The position numbers and the translations under genes were made by a program. Positions 36,301 to 48,198 of a stretch of 64,000 nt of DNA are shown in pieces. This DNA comes from Saccharicrinis carchari (GTDB taxonomy: Bacteria > Bacteroidota > Bacteroidia > Bacteroidales > Marinilabiliaceae). The notes beneath the pieces are model-generated. The model searched no databases and was not told the DNA's origin. It saw nothing but the letters and a program-made list of their open reading frames with translations. Every line of letters begins with the position of its first letter. The first letter of the stretch is position 1. The stretch spans positions 248,001-312,000 of the forward strand of contig NZ_FXTB01000002.1 in the NCBI RefSeq assembly GCF_900182605.1. Reading direction: 5' to 3'.

Positions 36301-37491
36301 AGAGGTGGTGTTGGCCACATATTGCCGTATAGGTTTTTTATTCTTGTCCACCAGGCTTATCCCCTCGCCGTCGGTACCTATCCATAAGATTTCGTCCTTT
36401 GTTTTTAATATGGAGAGCACCCGGGCGGGTGAGCCCGAAACACTACCACTAAGGTATCCTACAGTAGTAGATTCTTCGGGCAATAGGTTAATGTTGCCAT
36501 AATTGGTGAATACCCATAAATCGTTGTTGCTTGTTTCGTTTATGCCAATTATCGTATTACTCTGGAGCGAAAACGGGTTGCTTTTTGAATGTTTGAAAAC
36601 CCCGGCTTCCATTGTGCGCGGGTCTATACGGTAAAGTCCGCCGCCATCGGTGCCCATCCAGATTATTCCCTCGCTGTCGCAATAGGCCCGGATGACCATG
36701 TTCGACGGAACAAGATATGGGGCATTCGCCTTATTGTGGTAGTGCCGGAAGGAGTGTGTTTTGGTATTGTGATAGAAAAAACCATAGGTTTCCGTCCCAA
36801 TCCATAGGTTCCCGTCCCTGTCGGCGATTAATGTGATGGTGTTGAACGGATCGCTGTGGGGTAGTTTCAACTCGGATATTTGCCCGGAGCTCGTGTTTGC
36901 TTTGAATACCCGCCCTTTGTTGGTGCCAAACCACACAAGGCTGTCGCGGTATTCCGATATAGAGGTTACTTGTTCATCGGCTGCGTGAATATCGAACCGT
37001 AATATGCTCGAATCTTTCAGGTTAAATCCGCTCAAAGTGCCATAATTGCTGCCCAACCATAAGCTGGAACTACCCATGTGCAAGGAGGATAGTTTTTGTG
37101 TGTCCTTAAAATTAAATAGATTGGTGAATTGAGGGGCAAACTTGCCGGAAGGTAAAAGCCTGGAGAGTATTCCTTTTTGCGACACGCACCAAATTTGGCT
37201 TTTTGCATCTTTTACAGCACCCAATAGGACAGGGGAAGGTTGCCCGAAAATCCCGGTACCGGGGTAGATAACAGATTCGTAACCATCAAAGCGCAACATG
37301 CCGTCGGGCGACTCTAACCAGGCGTAACCCAACGAATCTTCTAAAACGTTGCTTACATTTGTTTCTCCGCGATCCGTACTTATCGTTAGATGAATAAAAC
37401 GATTCGGTTCATTGGCACAAGTGGTTTTGCTCTTAGCCAAAAAAGCAAAAATCACCAACAGCTGAACCATGAATCTGATTTTATATGTCAT
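33397..37491 (-). CDS. Hybrid two-component sensor/regulator (HTCS)
   Basis: One-piece signalling protein of about 1365 residues. In order: signal peptide, two-component-regulator propeller repeats (about 30-690, with several LWIGT/IWVG blades), Y_Y_Y domain, membrane segment near 800, histidine kinase with [10 protein letters not shown] (His near 850), ATPase ([19 protein letters not shown]), receiver with Asp near 1157 ([15 protein letters not shown]), and AraC-type DNA-binding end ([28 protein letters not shown]). HTCS proteins bind a glycan breakdown product in the periplasm and switch on nearby carbohydrate genes. The start is taken at ATG 37491; 37506 is an alternative. It is translationally coupled to the cytochrome gene. 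Confidence 0.93.
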   Translation of the reverse strand: [1364 protein letters not shown]

Positions 37492-37574
37492 CTTAAAAGT
37501 ATACATTAACTACTAAGGGGTAAATATAAACATCTATGACAGTAATGGCAATTATTTGGAAAACATACGAATCA

Positions 37575-37612
37575 AGCTTAAAATTTACACCCAATAGCTT
37601 AAAATTTGCACC
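37575..37612. promoter_or_regulatory. Direct repeat, 21-bp period: likely HTCS operator
   Basis: AGCTTAAAATTTACACC (37575-37591) is repeated with one change as AGCTTAAAATTTGCACC (37596-37612). The starts are 21 bp apart, two helical turns, which is what a dimeric AraC-type regulator needs. It lies between the divergent sensor gene and the DUF3472 gene, about 63 bases before the latter's ATG. Confidence 0.65.
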
Positions 37613-37674
37613 TTTATATAAAGCCAAATTGTAATCTTTGGATAAAGAAAATTCTAAAATTAAAAACTCAAATA

Positions 37675-38991
37675 ATGAACAGGAAAAAATCACACGGTTC
37701 ATGGCAATATCTTACCAGTGTAATGCTTCTCCTACTCTTTTTTAGTTGCAGCAACGCAACAAAAAATGTGGATTACAGCGAATCGGTTCCCCTGGGCGGA
37801 AATGCCTGGGTCATTAATAACAAGGATGCCAACCGGCAAATGATAAATAAAGAAGGCCTTGTAAATTGGACTAACCCGGACGATATTGTCCGCACCTATT
37901 TTAGAATTGGCAAAACCGGCAAACTAAATATTGGCATTGAGGGCAAAGTTGTGTCCGGAAAATCTACCATGAAGGTTACATTTAACGGGCATGAAAAAGA
38001 AATTTCACTTGCAGACACGGATACAGCCGTAGTTCATCTGGGCGCTTTTAATGTTGATAAACCGGGTTATTACTATGTGGATATACAAGGAACAATTAAA
38101 ACGGGCGATAGCTTTGGCGAAATAAGTCATGTGCTGCTTGGTGGCGATGCCGTTTCGGAAGAGGTGTACTATGTAAAGGATGATTTTTATTGGGGACGAC
38201 GTGGCCCGTCGGTGCATTTGACTTACCAGGTGCCCGATGAGGTGAATAATGTAAAGTGGTTTTATAACGAAATAACAGTACCCGAAGGTGAGGATGTGAT
38301 GGGTTCTTATTTTATGGCTAACGGTTTTGGCGAAGGATATTTTGGTATACAAGTAAACTCACCTACCGAGCGAAGAATCCTTTTTTCGGTATGGAGCCCT
38401 TTTAAAACGGATAACCCCAATGAGATACCAGAGGAAGAACGCATCCTAATGCTCAAAAAGGGAGTCGACGTACATACAGGAAAATTTGGCAACGAGGGTT
38501 CTGGCGGTCAAAGTTATAAGGTGTTCAACTGGAAGGCGGGCATAAGCTATCAATTTTTGTTGAAAGGTCATCCGTCTGTCAACAATTCAACAGATTATAC
38601 CGCTTATTTTTTCGATCCGGAAAAAGCCAAGTGGGAACTGATAGCCAGCTTCCGACGCCCCAAAACAACAAGCTATCTGAAAAGACCGCACTCATTCCTC
38701 GAGAACTTTATAACAGCAATGGGAACAGAAAGCCGCAAAGCATACTACACAAACCAATGGGTAGCGGATGAAAACGGTAATTGGTATGAATTAACGGAGG
38801 CTAAATTCACCGCCGATGCAACCGCACATAAAGAAGCCCGTTTGGATTATGCGGGAGGAGTTGAGGGAGATGCTTTCTTTATGAAAAACTGCGGTTTTTT
38901 TAGTGATCACGTTCCTTTTAATCAAATGTTTAAAAGGGAAAAAACAAACGCCAAACCTGTTGTTGACTTTTTAGCATTACCCGAAAAATAA
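37675..38991 (+). CDS. DUF5077/DUF3472-domain lipoprotein
   Basis: Lipoprotein of about 438 residues (signal LLLLFFSCS). An N-terminal DUF5077-type domain (SVPLGGNAWVI, YYYVDIQG) is followed by DUF3472 (YFMANGFGEGYFGIQVNS, FSVWSPF, WELIASFRRP), a family common in Bacteroidota carbohydrate loci with no established reaction. ATG 37675 is chosen over an upstream in-frame start because it begins the signal peptide. It precedes the GH109 gene by 67 bases and lies next to the likely HTCS operator, so the two are probably regulated together. Confidence 0.8.
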   Translation: MNRKKSHGSWQYLTSVMLLLLFFSCSNATKNVDYSESVPLGGNAWVINNKDANRQMINKEGLVNWTNPDDIVRTYFRIGKTGKLNIGIEGKVVSGKSTMKVTFNGHEKEISLADTDTAVVHLGAFNVDKPGYYYVDIQGTIKTGDSFGEISHVLLGGDAVSEEVYYVKDDFYWGRRGPSVHLTYQVPDEVNNVKWFYNEITVPEGEDVMGSYFMANGFGEGYFGIQVNSPTERRILFSVWSPFKTDNPNEIPEEERILMLKKGVDVHTGKFGNEGSGGQSYKVFNWKAGISYQFLLKGHPSVNNSTDYTAYFFDPEKAKWELIASFRRPKTTSYLKRPHSFLENFITAMGTESRKAYYTNQWVADENGNWYELTEAKFTADATAHKEARLDYAGGVEGDAFFMKNCGFFSDHVPFNQMFKREKTNAKPVVDFLALPEK

Positions 38992-39058
38992 AAGCCAGGT
39001 CTGGATAAAATTAATTATTTTTAAAGCAATAAAACAAAACAGTAATACAAAAACAACT

Positions 39059-40546
39059 ATGTCAACAAGTAGAAGATCATTTTTAAAGAACATGGCCGTG
39101 GGAACCGGTGCCGTTGCTGCCGCTCCATTGGTAGGGTGTAACACAAATGCAAGCGAAGCCGAAGCGGTTGCCTACATTCGTAAGTCGGCAGAGCGTCTGC
39201 CCAAGATGAATTTTAACATGTGCGGTTATGCGGCCCCCAAGCTGGATAAGGTGCGCATTGGTTTTGTAGGCATTGGCGATAGAGGTATAGGTGCCGTAGA
39301 GCGCATGACCTTTATCGAAGGCGTGGAGATAACGGCCTTTTGCGATACCCGCCAGGCAGCCATAGATGGTGGACAGGATGTGCTGTCAAAAGTTGGTCTG
39401 CCCAAAGCAAAGGAATATACGGGTAGCGATACTGCATTTAAAGATTTGTGCGAGAGTGGGATAGTGGATCTGGTGTACATTGCCACACCCTGGGAATGGC
39501 ACGTGCCTGTAGCTATTGCTGCGATGAAAGGCGACAAGCATGCTGCCGTTGAGGTATCGACCGCCAAAACCATGGACGAATGCTGGGAGATGGTAGAGGT
39601 ATCGGAGCAAACGAAAAAACATTGCGTAATCCTGGAGAACTGCTGTTACGATTTCTTTGAGATGTTGACCTTAAATATGGCGCGTCAGGGTGTTTTTGGC
39701 GATCTGGTGCACGGCGAAGGGGCCTACATCCACGATCTGGACTACTGGCATTTTAACAAGCCACAGGACGATAAGCCCCGTGGCGATGGAGCCTACGATA
39801 ATTATTGGCGTATACGCGAAAATCAACGTATGGCCAATGTATATCCTACCCATGGATTGGGGCCTATTTGTCAGGCTATGGACATTAACCGGGGCGACCG
39901 TTTGGATTACCTGACCGCCATGATGTCTGACGATTTTACCTTTCAGAAACGAATAGAGGAAGAGGTGAAGAACAATCCCGATCTGCAAGAGTTCGTGGGC
40001 AAGCCAATGCGTGGTAACATGGACTTACAGTTGATTCGTACAAAAAAAGGACGTACCATTATGATTCAGCACGATGTGACCAGCCCACGTCCGTATTCGC
40101 GTATCCACATGCTTAGCGGTACCAAGTGCTTTGCACAAAAATGGCCATTGCAACATATTGCCTTTGGACACCACGTGGCCGACGAGGCTAAGATGAAGGA
40201 ATTACGTGAGAAATATACACCCGAGATTATTCGTCGCGTGGGTGAGATGGCCAAACAGGTTGGCGGCCATGGCGGTATGGACTTTATTATGGACTGGCGC
40301 CTGATCGATTGCTTACGCAACGGCCAGCCGATGGATATGGACGTGTACGATGCCGCAGCATGGAGCTGCATTACGCCTTTGAGCGAATGGTCTATCCTCA
40401 ACGGTTCAAAGCCTATCGACGTGCCCGACTTTACGCGAGGAGCCTGGAAAACCAACAAGCCCATCGACCTGTCGTTGGAAGGATGCGGAAACACCAAGGT
40501 GCTTAACCTGAAAGAAGCCAATTCCGAAAAGCAATTGTCGATATAG
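39059..40546 (+). CDS. Alpha-N-acetylgalactosaminidase (GH109), Tat-exported
   Basis: A 495-residue NAD-dependent glycosidase with the Gfo/Idh fold. A twin-arginine signal (SRRSFLKNM) precedes a Rossmann start IGFVGIGDRGIG. The GH109 marks are the run ILENCCYDFFEMLTLNMAR, VHGEGAYIHDLDYWHF and NVYPTHGLGPICQAM. GH109 enzymes remove alpha-linked GalNAc (as in blood group A or Tn antigen) by an oxidation-elimination route with bound NAD. It follows the DUF3472 gene and ends in a terminator. Confidence 0.9.
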   Translation: MSTSRRSFLKNMAVGTGAVAAAPLVGCNTNASEAEAVAYIRKSAERLPKMNFNMCGYAAPKLDKVRIGFVGIGDRGIGAVERMTFIEGVEITAFCDTRQAAIDGGQDVLSKVGLPKAKEYTGSDTAFKDLCESGIVDLVYIATPWEWHVPVAIAAMKGDKHAAVEVSTAKTMDECWEMVEVSEQTKKHCVILENCCYDFFEMLTLNMARQGVFGDLVHGEGAYIHDLDYWHFNKPQDDKPRGDGAYDNYWRIRENQRMANVYPTHGLGPICQAMDINRGDRLDYLTAMMSDDFTFQKRIEEEVKNNPDLQEFVGKPMRGNMDLQLIRTKKGRTIMIQHDVTSPRPYSRIHMLSGTKCFAQKWPLQHIAFGHHVADEAKMKELREKYTPEIIRRVGEMAKQVGGHGGMDFIMDWRLIDCLRNGQPMDMDVYDAAAWSCITPLSEWSILNGSKPIDVPDFTRGAWKTNKPIDLSLEGCGNTKVLNLKEANSEKQLSI

Positions 40547-40569
40547 TAAACGATTAAATTTTAAAAAAT

Positions 40570-40608
40570 CGGGTCCGTATAAGCATTATGCTTGTCGGGC
40601 CCGTTTTT
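40570..40608 (+). terminator. Terminator of the DUF3472-GH109 unit
   Basis: CGGGTCCG and CGGGCCCG pair, with an inner AAGCAT/ATGCTT extension, followed by five T. Confidence 0.8.
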
Positions 40609-40926
40609 GATTCTACCAATAGCTTAACGGGATTCAACCATTCGTTTCGTTTTTACTGGATTGTATTTATTGCAACTTCCATCCTGTCATTCCATTCAGC
40701 CCCAGTCTATTGATAATTGTCCATTGCCTAAAATGTATTCTGCTTACATCTATCCGGATAGTGCATGTTAACCAGGATCGAATGATTTTAGATAGAAAAA
40801 AAAACCTGCCTACCATTAGTGGCGGGCAGGTTCTATTAAATTATCTGAGGTTTTTTTTAAAATCTGTAAATCCTGTATTTCTCTTTCCCTCACATTTTGA
40901 TGGGGGAAAGGGAGAGTTGACTTGCT
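40609..40926. other. Convergent gap between GH109 and beta-galactosidase
   Basis: No gene. It contains the minus-strand terminator at 40793-40834 and a weak hairpin at about 40885-40910 (CTCTTTCCC / GGGAAAGGGAG). Confidence 0.6.
40793..40834 (-). terminator. Terminator of beta-galactosidase gene
   Basis: On the minus strand AACCTGCC and GGCAGGTT pair around an ACTAATGG-containing loop and run into a long T-tract. Confidence 0.8.
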
Positions 40927-44118
<3,192 letters not shown>

Positions 44119-44143
44119 TTAAATTGACTGTATGTGTTTATAT

Positions 44144-44908
44144 TTATTTTTTGAAACGAGTGATGGCACGCATTACAATTACAATGAAAAGCACGGCAGA
44201 CGCAATAAGCGCTGCCCAAACTATACCCGGTTGCTGGCTCCATTGTTTTACTGCAATGGCAATAAGTGCCCATATCCCTACTAAAGCAGTTTCTGGCATG
44301 TTACGAAGGTAAATAAGCAACAAATAGATTAATGTGGCAATGACAATCATCACAATCGTCCAGGTAAGGGGTTCAAAGCTCCCACCATTCCATCCAAGAC
44401 TAACCAACAGGGCAGTGATGTTGGCCACGGTAGCCACTATAATCCAACCAAGATAAATGGTAATGGGCCACCATACCAAAGCGATGATGCGCTTCGGGGT
44501 ATCCCCTGTTTCGAGTTGTAGCCTGAAGGTCAATGCTATCAATGAACCAAGAATGACAAGCATTAAAACAACCGAAAAACCAATGTACAGGTTGAGCCAG
44601 GCAAAAACCCAAAACCCATTGGCCATATTAGCGAGTGAAAATAAAAATCCGATTTGTAGAAGCGTTGTATTTTCCTTTTCGCGATACCACGACACCCATA
44701 AGTTTATTACAAAAGCAACGAGCATTAGATAAATAAGCCCCCAGATAGCAAAGGCATAACCCGCCGGGGTAAAAAGGTTTGGGAGCATGTCGCTTATTTC
44801 GCCAACATTTTTAGAGCCAAAAACAGTTGTGCCCGACAGGTAATTCATTACAAGGGCAAAAACCAATGTTACACTATTTAAGATCAGGAGAGTAAGGTTT
44901 TTTTTCAT
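44144..44908 (-). CDS. TspO/MBR-related membrane protein
   Basis: Membrane protein of about 255 residues with seven or more hydrophobic segments. The TspO-like mark is LFTPAGYAFAIWGLIYL followed by NGFWVFAWLNLYIG. It is longer than classical TspO (about 160 residues) and belongs to the extended tryptophan-rich group. I choose ATG 44908 (MKKNLTLLIL) because the upstream 35 residues are polar and precede a normal first membrane helix. Function in bacteria is linked to tetrapyrrole or stress sensing; here unknown. Confidence 0.75.
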   Translation of the reverse strand: MKKNLTLLILNSVTLVFALVMNYLSGTTVFGSKNVGEISDMLPNLFTPAGYAFAIWGLIYLMLVAFVINLWVSWYREKENTTLLQIGFLFSLANMANGFWVFAWLNLYIGFSVVLMLVILGSLIALTFRLQLETGDTPKRIIALVWWPITIYLGWIIVATVANITALLVSLGWNGGSFEPLTWTIVMIVIATLIYLLLIYLRNMPETALVGIWALIAIAVKQWSQQPGIVWAALIASAVLFIVIVMRAITRFKK

Positions 44909-45093
44909 CTCGATATAGATATCTGTTCTTTGTTGGATTGGATAGTATTGTGCTAAGCTTAGGAATAAGTTGTCCGTCCCTTCAGCACTCGTTAAATATG
45001 CCTTTTTATTCAATGATGCAAGTTAATGATTATTTGTTATAGATGTTGGCTTAACTTTCATGAAACAAAGCCACCGCAACAGTTTTCAGCGTA

Positions 45094-45876
45094 TTAATTT
45101 CGCCATACTACACTATCGCAGGTAAAACATGTAAATATACCGGTAGCATTTTTTAGGTTTCCGGCCAGTGGCGATGGCAAAACAAGGTTATCGCGATTAG
45201 CATCCTTGGCATTTTGAAGCGATATCTGGTAATCGTAATTGGCCTTGGTGATCCTACGTAGAACCACGCTGATTTTTTCGCTATCACCATAGTGGCTAAT
45301 ATCATAACTAAAAGTCACCGTATCTTTTGTATTTAAATGACCATAATCTAAAAATCGATTTTTTCTGTATACGGTATCCGCTTGTTGTAAGCTGATGTTA
45401 AGCATATAATAGTTGTGTATTGATTGGGGTGATAAGGTAAAATCAAAACTTATTTCATTATTATCCTTTCGGGGATTTAAAATATTTACTTTGGCAGGCA
45501 CCGTTGTGGAGGCGAGTACGGTATCATTTTCCAAGGTAATCAGCATCAACTCTATTAATGCGTTTTGGGCAGGCATAAAGTGGTAAGGATGTGTGTAGTT
45601 ATACAGATATTGGGTGTGTTCTTGCTTATACAATCCATGCTCAAGCAATAGGGTATCAATTTTAACCTTTAGCTCCAGCGAATAATCTAATATATAATCT
45701 TCGTACAAGGGTTGCAGCTTGGTGGCCGAAAGCCGATATATATCGCCCGGTATCAGATAGCACTCTATAAAATAACCCGGCTCCGTGTGCAGACCGTTGA
45801 AGGACAACTCTCTGTTTTCGACACAAGCTGGCAAAAGTATAGCTAATAGAATGGATAGGTAAATAATACGTTTCAT
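45094..45876 (-). CDS. DUF4249-family lipoprotein
   Basis: A 260-residue lipoprotein (ILLPAC) of the DUF4249 type, which is regularly encoded next to a TonB-dependent receptor; here the receptor gene lies 93 bases upstream on the same strand. It is mostly beta with no catalytic motif. It ends in a CFTC cysteine pair that may bind a metal or form a disulfide. The likely role is as outer membrane partner of that receptor; substrate unknown. Confidence 0.75.
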   Translation of the reverse strand: MKRIIYLSILLAILLPACVENRELSFNGLHTEPGYFIECYLIPGDIYRLSATKLQPLYEDYILDYSLELKVKIDTLLLEHGLYKQEHTQYLYNYTHPYHFMPAQNALIELMLITLENDTVLASTTVPAKVNILNPRKDNNEISFDFTLSPQSIHNYYMLNISLQQADTVYRKNRFLDYGHLNTKDTVTFSYDISHYGDSEKISVVLRRITKANYDYQISLQNAKDANRDNLVLPSPLAGNLKNATGIFTCFTCDSVVWRN

Positions 45877-45969
45877 TAAAATTGGATGTTTAGCTCATGT
45901 AATTATAGGTAATTGTGTTTTTAGATGACACCCTGTTCCGGAAAAGCACCAAATTTACGCATCGCTTAT

Positions 45970-48198
45970 CTACCGGTCTTCCTGCCTATTATCTCCTGAA
46001 AACACATAGCTTACCGAAATATAAGGCATAAACGGAAATATAACCTTTGAATTTATTTTAAACTGCAAAAAATAATCATCTTTAAACTCCGACTGCACAA
46101 ACACAAAGCTAGGGTTTTGCTGATTATATAGATTATAGGCTCCCATATTGAACTTTAAGGTATGGATGCGCATGTGTTGCAGATATTCTACGTTAATATC
46201 TAAACGATGTGTTGCCGGCATTTTATAGTTGTGCCTATCCTTAAAAACAGGTATGAACTCTGCACTTACGCCGGCAATATCTTTTACTACGGCAACACCA
46301 GCCGGCACAGTGGCACTTCGCCCTGATTTATAGGTCCACATGGTATTCAGGTTTATCTGCGGGTTTATTTTTATTGAGGCATTCCACAGTACGTTATGAC
46401 GCACATCGTAGGGAGGATTGAAGTTGCGCCCTTGGTTTATGTTCTTAAACCGGGTTTTTACATGCGATAAGGTATAGTTTAACCTTGAATACAATGCGCC
46501 GGTGTTATAAATCAAATCAAGCTCAGCACCCAGCGATTTTCCCTCACCCGACATCATTTTACCAATGCTCTGGCTCAAATTATTTCTGTTAAACGTTTCA
46601 AATTCCTTAATCGATTCCAATTTTTTATAAAAAGCACCAAAACTGATATTAGCAGTAGTACGCATGCGCCATTGCGATCCTATTGAAATATGATGGCTGC
46701 GGCTTGGTATTTGATTTTTTACCGGTAGCCAGATATCTACCGGACTCTGAATGGTGAATACATTCATGCGTTCCTCAAATTGCAAGGAGTGGGCATAATC
46801 GAACCATGCAGATACACGCTTATGATCGTAATGGAACTTTAATCGCGGCGATACAAATACCGGGGAACCGGTATTAAGATAAGTAGATGCGTTGAGCCCC
46901 CAGGTGAACTTAAATTTTTTACGTAGTCGCCATTGGCTTTCGGCAAAAGCAAATATCAAATGATTGGAGAACGCATTTTGGCTTAGGCTTTCAATCTCCT
47001 GGTTGTAGCTATAATTCTTAAAGGAGGTATTCAGCCCGTAATTCAATTCGAGTACCGAGGATAGGGCAGACTTAAATTCTGTATTTACGTTCCACTGCGC
47101 TGTTTTATTAATGGTTGATGAATTGACGGTAGCTCCCAATTCTACATCTGAGGTGTAACGGTTGTGCCCAACGGAAAAGAGTGCGCTCGAACCCTTGCCC
47201 ACAGATCCGCTAAACGACAATATACTGGAAAATGTGCCCCAATTAAGTCCGTAGCTAAAATCCGGGTTTAATTTCATGGGGAGATCATCAGAGGTGAAGA
47301 GCCCAAAAAAAGAAGCTTTCCAATCTTTTTTTACCGGCACAGAAAAAGCCATGTTTAAATCGTTAAAGGTGTAGGAAGGCAATTGTTCGTTTACCTCTTT
47401 GTTTCTGTTATATCCCCTGGCCAATAACTGAAAATACGAATGCCGATAGCTGATGGCAAATAGCGATTTTTTCCTTTTGCCGTATTTCACTCTGGCCTTG
47501 GCCGAGGAAGCCAGCAAGCCCAGGGTTATTTCGCCCGTAAAATCCTGGCTCATATAATTTACCGGCTGCATATCAATGTAGGACGATAGATAACCGTTAT
47601 ATTTAGAAGGGTAACCGGACTTGTAAAATCGGGAATGGTTAAGGATGTAGGGATCAAAGGTGGACATAATGCCGGCTATGTGCTGCGGATCGGCCAGTTG
47701 AATGCCATTGACCAAATAAGCATTCTGTGAACTATTTCCTCCCCTTACGTAAATACCTGCATCCAACATCCCAAGCGAAGTAACACCAGGCAAAGTACTC
47801 AAATATTTTAGCACATCCTGCTCACCCATAAAAGCCGGAACTCTTTTTATTCCTATCGCACCCATATTATCGTATCCCTCGTGTGCCCGGGTGGACACGT
47901 TAATTTCTGCTATTGGAAAATCTTTAGATTGTAAAATAACCGTATCCAAACCGGAAGTGATAAGGGGGACACAAAGAGTTACATAATTCAAATGCTTAAA
48001 CTCAATAAAATCTCCATCATCCGCCTTTATAAAAAACACCCCCGAGCTGTCGGACACGGCACCCTTTCCGGTGTTTACATTTTTTATCTGTACTGCCTCA
48101 ATAGGCAAACCAACGGGTCCTACCACAACACCTTTGTATTGTGCAGGCAAAGCAATGCCCCACAACAAAATAAGGATACAGGTAGTAATAGGTTTCAA
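45970..48198 (-). CDS. TonB-dependent receptor with carboxypeptidase-like N-domain
   Basis: Outer membrane receptor of 742 residues, smaller than SusC. Signal peptide, a peptidase-associated beta domain (GPVGLPIEAVQIKN), plug domain (LKYLSTLPGVTSLGMLDAGIYVRGG), and barrel ending in YISVSYVFSG. It pairs with the DUF4249 gene rather than a SusD, so it is more likely for a metal complex, peptide or small molecule than a glycan. No regulator is adjacent. Confidence 0.88.
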   Translation of the reverse strand: MKPITTCILILLWGIALPAQYKGVVVGPVGLPIEAVQIKNVNTGKGAVSDSSGVFFIKADDGDFIEFKHLNYVTLCVPLITSGLDTVILQSKDFPIAEINVSTRAHEGYDNMGAIGIKRVPAFMGEQDVLKYLSTLPGVTSLGMLDAGIYVRGGNSSQNAYLVNGIQLADPQHIAGIMSTFDPYILNHSRFYKSGYPSKYNGYLSSYIDMQPVNYMSQDFTGEITLGLLASSAKARVKYGKRKKSLFAISYRHSYFQLLARGYNRNKEVNEQLPSYTFNDLNMAFSVPVKKDWKASFFGLFTSDDLPMKLNPDFSYGLNWGTFSSILSFSGSVGKGSSALFSVGHNRYTSDVELGATVNSSTINKTAQWNVNTEFKSALSSVLELNYGLNTSFKNYSYNQEIESLSQNAFSNHLIFAFAESQWRLRKKFKFTWGLNASTYLNTGSPVFVSPRLKFHYDHKRVSAWFDYAHSLQFEERMNVFTIQSPVDIWLPVKNQIPSRSHHISIGSQWRMRTTANISFGAFYKKLESIKEFETFNRNNLSQSIGKMMSGEGKSLGAELDLIYNTGALYSRLNYTLSHVKTRFKNINQGRNFNPPYDVRHNVLWNASIKINPQINLNTMWTYKSGRSATVPAGVAVVKDIAGVSAEFIPVFKDRHNYKMPATHRLDINVEYLQHMRIHTLKFNMGAYNLYNQQNPSFVFVQSEFKDDYFLQFKINSKVIFPFMPYISVSYVFSGDNRQEDR

